This document shows positions 24,793 through 32,761 of a DNA stretch of 62,767 nucleotides, one piece after another. Numbering within the stretch: the stretch's first letter is position 1; the number at the start of each line of letters is the position of its first letter. A program made the translations under genes and the position numbers. This DNA is from Oscillospiraceae bacterium (GTDB lineage Bacteria; Bacillota; Clostridia; Oscillospirales; Oscillospiraceae), in contig JAFRLZ010000009.1 of the NCBI GenBank assembly GCA_017430985.1, forward strand, positions 1 through 62,767, written 5' to 3'. The notes under the pieces were generated by a model. The model saw only the letters and a list, made by a program, of their open reading frames with translations, ran no database searches and was not told where the DNA came from.

Positions 24793-26337
24793 TTGGACAA
24801 ACAATACGACATCATCGTCATTGGCGCAGGCAATGGCGGTCTGTCGGCGGCGGCGTCCGCGTGCAAGCGCGGCTTCAAGACCCTGCTGATCGAGCAGCAC
24901 AACCTGCCCGGCGGCTTCGCCACGAGCTTCCGGCGCGGCCGCTTCGAGTTCGAGCCGGCGCTGCACGAGCTCTGCGACGTCGGCGAGCCGGACGCCCGCG
25001 AGGAGGTCGGCGCGCTGATCGACTCCTACGGGGCGAAGGTGGACTGGGTGAAGCTCCCGGAGGCCTATCGCCTGATCATTACCGGAGAGAACGAAGAGCG
25101 GATCGACGCAGTCATGCCCTTCGGGAAGCAGGCCTACATCGACAAGATGGAGGAATACGTTCCCGGGAGCCGCGAGTCCATGGAGAAATTCTTCTATCTG
25201 GCGGACTGCATCATGGCCGCCAACGCCGCCGTGGCTGCCGCGGGCGGCAACGCGGACCCCAAGGTCATGATGAAGGAGCATCCCGATTTCCTCAAATGCG
25301 CCAACTACCCCACGGCGGTCGTGCTCCGGAAGCTGAACATGCCGCTCAAGGCGCAGAAGATCCTGTCGGCCTACTGGTGCTACATGGGCGTCAATATGGA
25401 GGATCTGGAGTTCGGCTTCTACGCCTCCCTGGTACACAAGTACATCGTGAACGCCGCCTACATTCCCCGCTACCGCTCCCATGAGCTCTCGGTCGCCATG
25501 GACAAGACCATCCGCGAGCACGGCGGGACGATCCTGTACAACACGCTCGCCACGAGGATCCTGATGGAGGACGGGGCTCCCGTCGGCGTGGAGACGACGC
25601 ACGGCACCTTCCATGCCCGCCATATCATCCCGGACATCTCGCCAAACGCCGTGTTCGGCGACATGATGGACGGCGGCAGGGGGCTGCCGGAGGCGCACAT
25701 CCGCGCGGTCAATGCCCGCAAGATCGGCGGGCGGGGCTACTGCTGCTATGTCGGCCTCAACAAGAGCGCCGAGGAGCTCGGCGTCAAGGAGTACAGCTAC
25801 TTTATCAGCGAATTGTCGGACACCGTGAAGGAGCAGGAGCTCGCCGGCACCTTCCGTGAGCACCCGATGCAGGCGACGATCTGCCTCAGCAACGCCATCC
25901 CCGACTGCTCGCCTCCGGGCACCTGCATCATGAGCTTCACCACCTTCTTTATGAAGGATATCTGGTCCGACGTGACCGAGAAGGAGTATTTCGCCAAGAA
26001 GCGCGAGGTCGCCGTGAAGATGATCCGCGACTTTGAAAAGGCGACCGGCACGAGCATCGAGCCCTACATCGAGGAGATCGAGATCGCCTCGCCCGCCACG
26101 CTGGCCCGCTACGCGCTGGTCCCGCAGGGCGCGATGTACGCCTATTCCTGCGGCGAAGGCGACGGCCTGATGGCCCGCCTGCAGATGATCGACGAGGATC
26201 AGCGCGTGAAGAACATCCGCTTCGCCAGCGGCTACAGCCCGCGTCTCTACGGCTACAGCTCGACCTATATGGGCGGCGACATGGCCGTGAAGCTGACGCT
26301 GAGGGACATGAAGGAGGAGAACTATGAAAAAGTTTAA
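24793..26337 (+). CDS. FAD-dependent oxidoreductase, CrtI/phytoene-desaturase-like
   Basis: A 514-residue flavoprotein. The Rossmann dinucleotide motif VIGAGNGGLSAAASACKRG is at residues 9-27, followed by the second-strand LLIEQHNLPGG. The late FAD motif lies near FASGYSPRLYGYSSTYMGGD. This is the amine-oxidase/CrtI superfamily that includes carotenoid desaturases and retinol saturases; similar anaerobe proteins have unknown substrates. The start is TTG at 24793, with GGAGG about 9 nt upstream; no ATG gives a comparable site. It overlaps the next gene by 14 bp, so the two are tightly coupled. Confidence 0.85.
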   Translation: MDKQYDIIVIGAGNGGLSAAASACKRGFKTLLIEQHNLPGGFATSFRRGRFEFEPALHELCDVGEPDAREEVGALIDSYGAKVDWVKLPEAYRLIITGENEERIDAVMPFGKQAYIDKMEEYVPGSRESMEKFFYLADCIMAANAAVAAAGGNADPKVMMKEHPDFLKCANYPTAVVLRKLNMPLKAQKILSAYWCYMGVNMEDLEFGFYASLVHKYIVNAAYIPRYRSHELSVAMDKTIREHGGTILYNTLATRILMEDGAPVGVETTHGTFHARHIIPDISPNAVFGDMMDGGRGLPEAHIRAVNARKIGGRGYCCYVGLNKSAEELGVKEYSYFISELSDTVKEQELAGTFREHPMQATICLSNAIPDCSPPGTCIMSFTTFFMKDIWSDVTEKEYFAKKREVAVKMIRDFEKATGTSIEPYIEEIEIASPATLARYALVPQGAMYAYSCGEGDGLMARLQMIDEDQRVKNIRFASGYSPRLYGYSSTYMGGDMAVKLTLRDMKEENYEKV

Positions 26338-27508
26338 TTTCCACGTTAAACCGATCGGCCTCCTCGACATGCTGCACTTCAAGCAGATGGTGCCGCGGAG
26401 GCGGGCGATCCTGGCCTCCGGCTCGCTCGAGCCCATCACGGCCGTCTACGGGGTCAACCGCCTGGCGCAGTCCCTGCATCCGAAGCGGCAGAAGGCCGTC
26501 GTCAGCGAGATCATCCCCCGCAAGGACGCGAACACCTATGTGCTGAAGGCGGACAAGCTCGCCTATTTCCGGGCAGGACAGTATGTGTCGGTCAAGCTGC
26601 GGATCGGCGAGGCCGTCACGGCCAGGCCCTATACGCTGGCCGCGGCCCCCGCGCTGGCGCTCGAGGGACAGTATCAGATCACCGTGAAAAAGGCGCAGGA
26701 CGGCTTCGTGTCGGACTATATCCTCAACAACTGGACGGTCGGGACCGAGGTGACGCTTTCCGGGCCGGAGGGTCCCTTCAGCTATGAGCCCCTGCGTGAC
26801 GAAAAAGAGGTCGTCGGGCTCGCGGGCGGCAGCGGCATCACGCCGTTCATGTCCATGGCCTATGCCATTCTGGACGGGACCGAGGACTTCCGCCTGACGC
26901 TGCTCTACGGCAGCCGGACGAAGAAGGACATCCTGTACGCGGAGGAACTGGAGAAGATCTGCGCCGCGACGGACAAGGTCAGGGTCGTCCACGTGCTGAG
27001 CGAGGACGAGGCCGAAGGCTGCGAGCACGGCTTCATCGGCGCGGACCTGATCCGGAAATACGCGCCGGAGACTTATACGCTCTATATCTGCGGCCCGCGC
27101 GCCATGCACGACTTCCTGGCCGGCGAGCTGCCCAGGCTCGGCCTGGATCAGAAGCATATCCGCCGTGAGTTCGTCCCCGCGCCGAGCTCTCCGGAATACT
27201 TCGCAAGCTACACGGGAGACCCCTCGAAGGTCTACACGCTCACGCTGCATCTTCTGGGGGAGGAAAAGCAGATCCCCCTGCGCGCCGACGAGCCTGTCCT
27301 GACCGCCATCGAGCGCGCCGGGATCGCCGCGCCGTCCCGCTGCCGCAGCGGCGAATGCGGCTGGTGCCGTTCCCGGCTCATCGGCGGCGAGGCCTTCATC
27401 CCCGACTCCCTGGACGGCCGCCGTCTCGCGGACGACGAGGCGGGCTATATCCATCCCTGCAGCACCTGGGCGCTCTCGGACCTGGAGCTGGAGATCTTCC
27501 CGGAATAA
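26324..27508 (+). CDS. Flavin reductase with C-terminal 2Fe-2S ferredoxin domain
   Basis: A 394-residue electron-transfer protein. An N-terminal segment (1-60) is unlike the family. The FAD domain follows (ARPYTLAAAP, the R-x-Y-T/S motif), then an NAD(P) domain (VVGLAGGSGITPFMSM and YICGPRAMHDF). The C-terminal plant-type 2Fe-2S domain has CRSGECGWCRS and a final Cys in IHPCS. It resembles phenol hydroxylase-type reductases and probably feeds electrons from NAD(P)H to the FAD oxidoreductase encoded just upstream, or to the membrane protein that follows. Confidence 0.9.
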   Translation: MKKFNFHVKPIGLLDMLHFKQMVPRRRAILASGSLEPITAVYGVNRLAQSLHPKRQKAVVSEIIPRKDANTYVLKADKLAYFRAGQYVSVKLRIGEAVTARPYTLAAAPALALEGQYQITVKKAQDGFVSDYILNNWTVGTEVTLSGPEGPFSYEPLRDEKEVVGLAGGSGITPFMSMAYAILDGTEDFRLTLLYGSRTKKDILYAEELEKICAATDKVRVVHVLSEDEAEGCEHGFIGADLIRKYAPETYTLYICGPRAMHDFLAGELPRLGLDQKHIRREFVPAPSSPEYFASYTGDPSKVYTLTLHLLGEEKQIPLRADEPVLTAIERAGIAAPSRCRSGECGWCRSRLIGGEAFIPDSLDGRRLADDEAGYIHPCSTWALSDLELEIFPE

Positions 27509-27542
27509 CGGATGACCCTGCCACACGAAGGGAGGCATGCTT

Positions 27543-28193
27543 ATGAACGGGTTTTCCGCCTATACGCAGACCGCGCTCGAGATCCTGCGCAAGCCGCAGC
27601 TGACCATGCACTGGTACGCCGTGCCGCTGCTGCTGATCACGATGTACATCGTCACCAAGCAGCTCCACGAGAAGAATTACAAGGTCGTGCTGGGCGCCTT
27701 CGCGCTCTGGGGCGTGGACATCTTCAATGAGATCTGGAATTCCATGATCTGCTTCATCAGCGGCTACGCGCCCGTCTGGGGCACGCCGGTCGGCGTGGGC
27801 AACACCGCCTGGCTCCTGATGATCGGCTACAACGTCGAGATCTCCTTCATGTTCCTCATCATGGGCGTCACGGTCTGCCTGATGCTCCCGGACGACCCGA
27901 AGAAAAAGATCCTCGGCGTCAACAACCGCATCCTGCTCTGCGTCGTGCTGACGACGCTCGCGGTCATCATCGAATGTTTCCTCAACTACTGCGGCGTCCT
28001 CACCTGGGAGTGGGCCTTCTGGCAGTGCAGCTGTCCCTGGGTTTTGTGGCTGATCGGCTATCTGCCCTTCTTTGCCACGGCCTTTTATGTGCACGACAGG
28101 CCGACCGTGAAGCAGTCCGCCGCGGTCGTCGGCGGGATCCTGGGCTTCGACGCGCTGCTGATCGTGCTCTGCGCCTGCCTGGGCTGGATCTGA
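27543..28193 (+). CDS. Multi-spanning membrane protein of the redox cassette, copy B
   Basis: A 216-residue, about six-segment membrane protein paralogous to the 23174 protein (FALWGVDIFNEIWNSMI, then GYNVEISFMFLIMG and a cysteine-bearing WQCSCPWVLW). Its placement behind the reductase suggests that it forms or docks a membrane complex for the cassette. The ATG at 27543 is preferred over an ATG 6 bp earlier because GGGAGG then lies 7 nt away. Family not recognised. Confidence 0.78.
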   Translation: MNGFSAYTQTALEILRKPQLTMHWYAVPLLLITMYIVTKQLHEKNYKVVLGAFALWGVDIFNEIWNSMICFISGYAPVWGTPVGVGNTAWLLMIGYNVEISFMFLIMGVTVCLMLPDDPKKKILGVNNRILLCVVLTTLAVIIECFLNYCGVLTWEWAFWQCSCPWVLWLIGYLPFFATAFYVHDRPTVKQSAAVVGGILGFDALLIVLCACLGWI

Positions 28194-28205
28194 GGAGGGT
28201 TGACT

Positions 28206-28307
28206 ATGGCAATTATTTCCGGCGGCGCTCTGGCCGTTCTGATCGCCGCGGCGATCATCGACTGCGGTCTTGTGACCGTGGCCTTCATCAGCTTCCTGAA
28301 AAAGTGA
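28206..28307 (+). CDS. 33-residue single-span membrane microprotein
   Basis: ATG at 28206 and TGA at 28305-28307 encode 33 residues: a short start (MAIISGG), a hydrophobic span of about 22 residues and a basic end (SFLKK). The GGAGG site lies 8 nt before the ATG. It starts 12 bp after copy B and ends just before the operon terminator. The good ribosome binding site and position argue for a real gene, perhaps a small subunit of the membrane complex. Function is inference. Confidence 0.65.
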   Translation: MAIISGGALAVLIAAAIIDCGLVTVAFISFLKK

Positions 28308-28313
28308 AAAAAC

Positions 28314-28350
28314 GCTCGCCGCCGGGCTTCGGTCCGGCGGCGAGCCGCTT
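28314..28350 (+). terminator. Terminator of the redox/membrane operon
   Basis: A 12-bp stem (28314-28325 with 28334-28345) followed by CGCTTTTT. Confidence 0.85.
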
Positions 28351-28397
28351 TTTGCATTTACTTTTCCCCCGCGAGATGGTAAGGTAGTCTCAGAAGG

Positions 28398-28778
28398 ATG
28401 AAAGCGGGTGGGGCCTTGAGCAGCGACGAACTGATCCGCTATGTGGCGGAGCGGTATTCGACGGACGCGGAATACCCCTGGAACGATGACAACTTCATCT
28501 TCCGGCACCGGGAAAACCGGAAATGGTTCGCCGTCGTCCTGCGCGTCCCCGCGCGGCGCCTGGGGCTCGACAGGGACGGGAGCGTGGACATTGTGGACCT
28601 CAAGTGCAGCCCGCTGCTGATGGACGCCTACCGGAAGCTCCCGGGGGTCCTTCCGGGCTACCACATGAACAAGGATCACTGGCTGACGGTGCTGCTGGAC
28701 GGCACGGCGGAGGACGCCGTGCTCAGGGAGCTGCTGGAGCTCAGCTACGATCTGACTTACGGAGGAAAACGGACATGA
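28398..28778 (+). CDS. YjbR/MmcQ-family DNA-binding-like protein
   Basis: A 126-residue YjbR protein (YPWNDDNFIFRHRENRKWFA, then VDLKCSPLL, PGVLPGYHMNKDHW and a C-terminal LLELSYDLT). The domain is widespread in bacteria and related to MmcQ proteins; its role is not established. The ATG at 28398 is used, but its ribosome binding site is poorly spaced, and a TTG at 28416 after GGGTGGGG is an alternative. It overlaps the cyclophilin gene by ATGA. Confidence 0.82.
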   Translation: MKAGGALSSDELIRYVAERYSTDAEYPWNDDNFIFRHRENRKWFAVVLRVPARRLGLDRDGSVDIVDLKCSPLLMDAYRKLPGVLPGYHMNKDHWLTVLLDGTAEDAVLRELLELSYDLTYGGKRT

Positions 28779-29377
28779 AAAGAACACTCTGCGCTCTGCT
28801 CGCCCTGCTTCTGGCCATCGGCTGCTGCGCCTGCGGCCGTGCGCCCGCGCCGGAAGAGACGGCGGCAGCCGAGCCCTTTCAGACCGTGCGCCACGCGGAG
28901 ATCACCGTGAGGGATTACGGCACGATCAAGCTGGAGCTGGACGAGGGCAGCGCGCCCGTCACGGTCGAAAACTTCTGCAAGCTCGCGCAGGCGGGCTTCT
29001 ACGACGGCCTGACCTTTCACCGCATCATGGACGGCTTCATGATCCAGGGCGGCGATCCGGACGGCAACGGCACCGGCGGCTCGGGCGAGACGATCAAGGG
29101 CGAGTTCGCGTCAAATGGCGTCAACAACCCCATCAGCCACGTCAAGGGCGTGATCTCCATGGCGCGCGCCAAGGACCCGAACAGCGCGAGCTCGCAGTTT
29201 TTCATCACCGTGGCCGACGCGACCTTCCTGGACGGCAGCTACGCCGCCTTCGGCCGCGTGACGGAGGGCATGGAGGTCGCCGAGCAGATCGCGAAGGACG
29301 CCAGACCCACCGACAACAACGGCACGATCCCGGCCGGGCAGCAGCCGGTCATCGAGAGCGTCGTCATCACGGACTGA
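28775..29377 (+). CDS. Peptidyl-prolyl cis-trans isomerase (cyclophilin), lipoprotein
   Basis: A 200-residue secreted cyclophilin. The signal peptide ends in a lipobox-like CCACG (Cys near residue 19-20). The catalytic and binding residues of the family are visible: FHRIMDGFMIQGGDP, MARAKDPNSASSQFFI and LDGSYAAFGRV. It probably helps fold proteins outside the membrane. It is translationally coupled to YjbR. Confidence 0.9.
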   Translation: MKRTLCALLALLLAIGCCACGRAPAPEETAAAEPFQTVRHAEITVRDYGTIKLELDEGSAPVTVENFCKLAQAGFYDGLTFHRIMDGFMIQGGDPDGNGTGGSGETIKGEFASNGVNNPISHVKGVISMARAKDPNSASSQFFITVADATFLDGSYAAFGRVTEGMEVAEQIAKDARPTDNNGTIPAGQQPVIESVVITD

Positions 29378-29397
29378 GAGACACGGGGAGATAGAGC

Positions 29398-30114
29398 ATG
29401 AACGTCTACATGGCATTTTCGCTGTTTTCGCTGATCGTCATCCTGTACTGGATCATCACGGAGCTGTTCACGATCCTGTTCCGCTTCACGGGCTTGCCGG
29501 ACGAGCGGGCGCGCTTCCAGGTGATCTCGCTGCTGACCGGCTGCGGCTTCACCACGCGCGAGAGCGAGATGATCCTCTCCTCCCGGCCGCGCCGCCGCCT
29601 CGCGCGGATCACGATGCTCTTCGGCTATGTGTTCAACATCACGATCGTTTCCGCGTTCATCAACGTCTTCCTCTCGCTGAAGATGACGCAGGTCGAGCAC
29701 TATTTCATCGGCGTGCTGATCCCGCTCGGCGCGATCGCCGTCATCTTCGTCTTCATGCGCGTGCCCGCGGTGCACGCCTGGGGCGAGCGGCAGCTGCAGC
29801 GCGTAGCCGACCGCTTCTTCACGCGGCCGGAGACCTTCAACTCGGTGCTGCTGCTCGACTACATCGGCTCCGATTCCATCGCTCAGGTGACGCTCCGGCA
29901 CATCCCGGAGGAATATCAGGGCCTCACGCTCCTGCAGACGAAGCTGCGCGCGGAGACGGGCATCCTCGTCATGCTGCTGGAGCGCCCGGGCGAGAAGCCC
30001 CAGGCCGCCGGCGCGGACACGGTCTTCGCCGTGGGCGACAAGCTGACCGTCTTCGGCAACTACGCCGAGATCTGCCGCGCCTTCCACGCGCGGGAGCACT
30101 TCACGGAGGACTGA
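29398..30114 (+). CDS. Membrane protein with RCK_C (TrkA-C) domain
   Basis: A 238-residue protein. Three hydrophobic segments (about 5-27, 75-97 and 105-125) are followed by a cytoplasmic TrkA-C domain (about 155-235; LDYIGSDSIAQVTL, LLQTKLRAETGILVMLLER, FAVGDKLTVFGNY). RCK_C domains bind nucleotides or ions and regulate transport. No K+ channel or KtrB-like gene is adjacent, so it probably works alone. Confidence 0.82.
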   Translation: MNVYMAFSLFSLIVILYWIITELFTILFRFTGLPDERARFQVISLLTGCGFTTRESEMILSSRPRRRLARITMLFGYVFNITIVSAFINVFLSLKMTQVEHYFIGVLIPLGAIAVIFVFMRVPAVHAWGERQLQRVADRFFTRPETFNSVLLLDYIGSDSIAQVTLRHIPEEYQGLTLLQTKLRAETGILVMLLERPGEKPQAAGADTVFAVGDKLTVFGNYAEICRAFHAREHFTED

Positions 30115-30115
30115 G

Positions 30116-30697
30116 ATGAAGCTGCTCGCGACTGCCTTCGAGCCCTTTGGGGGCGAGGCCGAGAATGTGTCGCAGAAGGCGCTCGCTCTGCTGCCGGAGG
30201 AGATCGACGGAGCGCAGATCGTCAGGCGCGTGCTGCCGGTCGTCTTCGGCGAGGCCGGCGCGGCGCTGCGCCGCGCCGTTAAGGAGACGGAGCCGGACGC
30301 GGTGCTCTGTCTCGGCGAGGCGGGCGGCCGCAGCGCGCTCACGCCGGAGCGCGTGGCCGTCAATCTCCGCGACGCGCGCATCCCGGACAATGCCGGGGCG
30401 CAGCCGGCGGACGAGCCGATCGTTCCCGGCGGCCCGGCCGCGTATTTCGCGACGCTGCCGGTCAAGGCGATGTGCGGGGCCATCCGCGCGGAGGGGCTCC
30501 CCGCGGAGCTGTCGAACACCGCGGGCACCTTCGTGTGCAACGAGGTGATGTATACGCTGCTGCACCTGCTCGCCGCGGAGCATCCGGGCGTGCGCGGCGG
30601 CTTCCTGCACCTGCCCCGGGCGGAAGGCTCCGGTCTGACCTGCGGGGATCTCGCCCGCGGCGTCGCGGCGGCGCTCCGGGCGATCATAAAGGGATGA
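30116..30697 (+). CDS. pcp: Pyroglutamyl-peptidase I (C15 cysteine peptidase)
   Basis: A 193-residue cytoplasmic peptidase removing N-terminal pyroglutamate. The family signature is visible with ATAFEPFGG near the start, GEAGGRS (Glu), NTAGTFVCNEVMY (Cys) and GFLHLPR (His). It is slightly shorter than the typical 200-215 residues, with a compact loop region. It starts one base after the stop of the upstream gene and is likely co-transcribed. The operon ends in the terminator at 30774. Confidence 0.9.
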   Translation: MKLLATAFEPFGGEAENVSQKALALLPEEIDGAQIVRRVLPVVFGEAGAALRRAVKETEPDAVLCLGEAGGRSALTPERVAVNLRDARIPDNAGAQPADEPIVPGGPAAYFATLPVKAMCGAIRAEGLPAELSNTAGTFVCNEVMYTLLHLLAAEHPGVRGGFLHLPRAEGSGLTCGDLARGVAAALRAIIKG

Positions 30698-30711
30698 AAA
30701 GACGCAAAAGG

Positions 30712-30773
30712 CGTCATTGCGAGGCTCCGCAGGAGCCGTGGCAATCCGCATGCTTGAAAGAACGGATCCCCAC
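30712..30773 (+). repeat. Dispersed intergenic repeat (GCGTCATTGCGAGG type)
   Basis: GGCGTCATTGCGAGG, then CCGTGGCAATCCGC and a distal half GGATCCCCACGC, form a foldable element of about 60 bp. The same wording (CGTCATTGCGAGG followed by CGTGGCAATCCG) recurs between genes in many clostridial genomes as I recall them. Only one copy lies in this window. It may be a non-autonomous mobile repeat. Confidence 0.6.
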
Positions 30774-30808
30774 GCAAAAAGGGCCGCCCTGTAGGGCGGC
30801 CCTTTTGC
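30774..30808 (+). terminator. Bidirectional terminator between pcp and the D-lyxose isomerase gene
   Basis: A 16-bp stem GCAAAAGGGCCGCCCT-like (30774-30790 with 30793-30808), loop GT, T-runs on both strands; it separates convergent genes. Confidence 0.85.
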
Positions 30809-30826
30809 TCGGAATGAAAAAGATGT

Positions 30827-31510
30827 TTATGCCTTCGGGTACTCGGTACAGAGCAGGCGGTAGGGCGGCTCGTCCTCCTCGATAGCGGGGAAGCGGCCGA
30901 CCGGAGGGTTGAAGCGGTTGTCCGTCTCGTCGTCGTTGCACTGGCTCACCTCGCCCAGCAGCACCGGCCCGGTGCCGGGCTCGACCTCGAAATCGTGGTA
31001 GAGGTACTGCCGGATGTGGATGCTCTCGCCCGGCGTGAGGCGCACCTGCGTGCCCGCGGGGACGGTGTAGCTGTGCCCGTCGGTCTGCACGAGCACGGGG
31101 GAGTTGTAGTCGATCTCCTCGTCCGGCAGACTGTTGTAGACCCGGATCAGCACGTTGCCGCCGCCCCGGTTGATGATGTCCTCGGTCTTGTACCAGTGGA
31201 AGTGGTTGGGGCTGTACTGCCCCTCCTTGAGATACAGCAGCTTTTCCGCGTAGACCTTGGGATACTTTTCCGGCAGGGCGCGGCAGCCGTTGCGGATCGT
31301 GATGAGCGACATGCCGACCTTGTCGAAGTCGCCGAGGCCGTAGTCGGTGATGTCCCAGCCGAGCAGGCACTCGCGCACCTCGTCGTACTCGTGGCCAAGC
31401 GTCCGCCACTCGTCGGGCGTGAAAGCGCAGAAGGGCGGCAGGGCGAAGCGGTAGGCCCGGCACATGGCCTCCAGCTCGCGCAGCGCGCGGTTGATCTCGG
31501 AACGTTTCAT
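30827..31510 (-). CDS. D-lyxose ketol-isomerase (cupin)
   Basis: A 227-residue cupin enzyme of the D-lyxose isomerase family that interconverts D-lyxose and D-xylulose (often also mannose and fructose). Metal ligands are the His pair and Glu in NHFHWYKTEDI and the late His in YLYHDFEV. The typical N-terminal KRSEINRALRE helix is present. It may feed pentoses to the split transketolase nearby (32762-34522), though the genes are on separate units. Confidence 0.9.
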   Translation of the reverse strand: MKRSEINRALRELEAMCRAYRFALPPFCAFTPDEWRTLGHEYDEVRECLLGWDITDYGLGDFDKVGMSLITIRNGCRALPEKYPKVYAEKLLYLKEGQYSPNHFHWYKTEDIINRGGGNVLIRVYNSLPDEEIDYNSPVLVQTDGHSYTVPAGTQVRLTPGESIHIRQYLYHDFEVEPGTGPVLLGEVSQCNDDETDNRFNPPVGRFPAIEEDEPPYRLLCTEYPKA

Positions 31511-31537
31511 AGGCGCCTCCCGTTTGTGGATGGCTAT

Positions 31538-31566
31538 ATTATAAAAATAACAGCCGCGCTTGTCAA
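31538..31566 (-). promoter_or_regulatory. Sigma-A promoter for the D-lyxose isomerase gene
   Basis: Minus strand: TTGACA (31561-31566), a 17-bp spacer and TATAAT (31538-31543). Confidence 0.8.
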
Positions 31567-31669
31567 CTTAACCGCTGGTTGAGCAAACTTGAACACGCGG
31601 CGCTTTCCTTTTCCCGAAACCTGCGCTATGATAAAGCCACGGTACCGAAGGAAACAAGGAGAGGTCATC

Positions 31670-32704
31670 ATGGAGATCGGAAAGAAGATCCGCGCGCTGC
31701 GCGTGAAAAAGGGCGTCACACAGGAGACGCTGGCCGAGGCGCTGCTGGTCAGCTCCCAGGCCGTGAGCAAGTGGGAAAACGAGCAGAGCGCCCCGGATAT
31801 CCAGCTGCTGCCGGAGATCGCCGTCTATTTCGGCGTGACCGTGGACGAGCTGTTCTCGCTGAGCGAGGAGAAGGAATACGACCGCATCCAGAACATGCTC
31901 TGGGACGAGCGCGTCGTCAGCCAGTCCGAGGCCGACCGCGCCGAGCGCTGGCTGCTGGGCAAGATCAAGGAGGGCTGGCGCGCGGCAGACTGCTATGTGC
32001 TGCTGGCGGATCTGTACAACCACCGCGCGTACTCGATGCACGAGCAGGCCGCGGAGTACGCGAAGGCGGCGCTCGCCATCGGCGAGGAGGGCGGACTGAC
32101 GCAGATCAAGGACGCGCACGGCGAGCTCTGCGACGCCATGGACGGCTTCATCCCCGACTGGTGCGCCCGCAACCACCACAAGCTGATCGATTATTATCGG
32201 GACTATCTCGAAAAGCATCCGCAGGACTGGCGCGCCCATATGTGGCTGCTCGACAACCTCATCGACGACAACCGGCTCGCGGAGGCCGAAGAGGTCCTCG
32301 CGCGCTTCGAGAAGATCAACGCGACCTACCGGCCGCTCGGCTACCGCATCCAGATCGCCCGCCGCGCCGGAAGACTCGACGAGGCCGAGGCGCTGATGCG
32401 GCGGCTCGAGGAGGAGTACGGCGAGGATCATTTCGCGGTCTTCGCGCTCGGTGACGAGCTCGCCGTGCAGGCCCGCTACGACGAGGCGATCGCGGCCTAC
32501 CGCCGCTCCTTCGAGATCGAGAAGAAGCCGCGCTACGTCGACGCGCTCATTTCCATCGCCCACATCTATGAGATCCTGGGGCGGCCGGAAAAGGCGATCG
32601 AGGCGCTGGAAGAGGAGCTCGTCATCCTGCGCGACGAATGGGATACCACGACCGGCGAGACCGCCGACCATGTACGCCGCGAGATTGAACGGCTGAAACA
32701 GTAA
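31670..32704 (+). CDS. XRE-type regulator with C-terminal TPR-like repeats
   Basis: A 344-residue protein. Residues 1-65 form an XRE helix-turn-helix (IRALRVKKGVTQETLAEALL, SSQAVSKWENEQSAPD). Residues 90-330 are TPR-like helical repeats (LLADLYNHRAYSMHEQAAEY, ALGDELAVQARYDEAIAAYR). The layout recalls peptide- or ligand-sensing regulators of Firmicutes, but no signal peptide gene is adjacent. The ATG at 31670 follows AGGAGAGG. It is divergent from the D-lyxose isomerase gene, suggesting but not proving control of it. Confidence 0.85.
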   Translation: MEIGKKIRALRVKKGVTQETLAEALLVSSQAVSKWENEQSAPDIQLLPEIAVYFGVTVDELFSLSEEKEYDRIQNMLWDERVVSQSEADRAERWLLGKIKEGWRAADCYVLLADLYNHRAYSMHEQAAEYAKAALAIGEEGGLTQIKDAHGELCDAMDGFIPDWCARNHHKLIDYYRDYLEKHPQDWRAHMWLLDNLIDDNRLAEAEEVLARFEKINATYRPLGYRIQIARRAGRLDEAEALMRRLEEEYGEDHFAVFALGDELAVQARYDEAIAAYRRSFEIEKKPRYVDALISIAHIYEILGRPEKAIEALEEELVILRDEWDTTTGETADHVRREIERLKQ

Positions 32705-32707
32705 GAG

Positions 32708-32761
32708 AAGCGAAAGAAACAGCCTCTGGTCAGGTTTGACCAGAGGCTGTTTCTTTCGCTT
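32708..32761. terminator. Long bidirectional terminator between convergent genes
   Basis: A perfect 25-bp stem (32708-32732 with 32737-32761) with a 4-nt loop lies between the stop codons of the XRE-TPR gene and the transketolase C-terminal gene. Confidence 0.85.
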
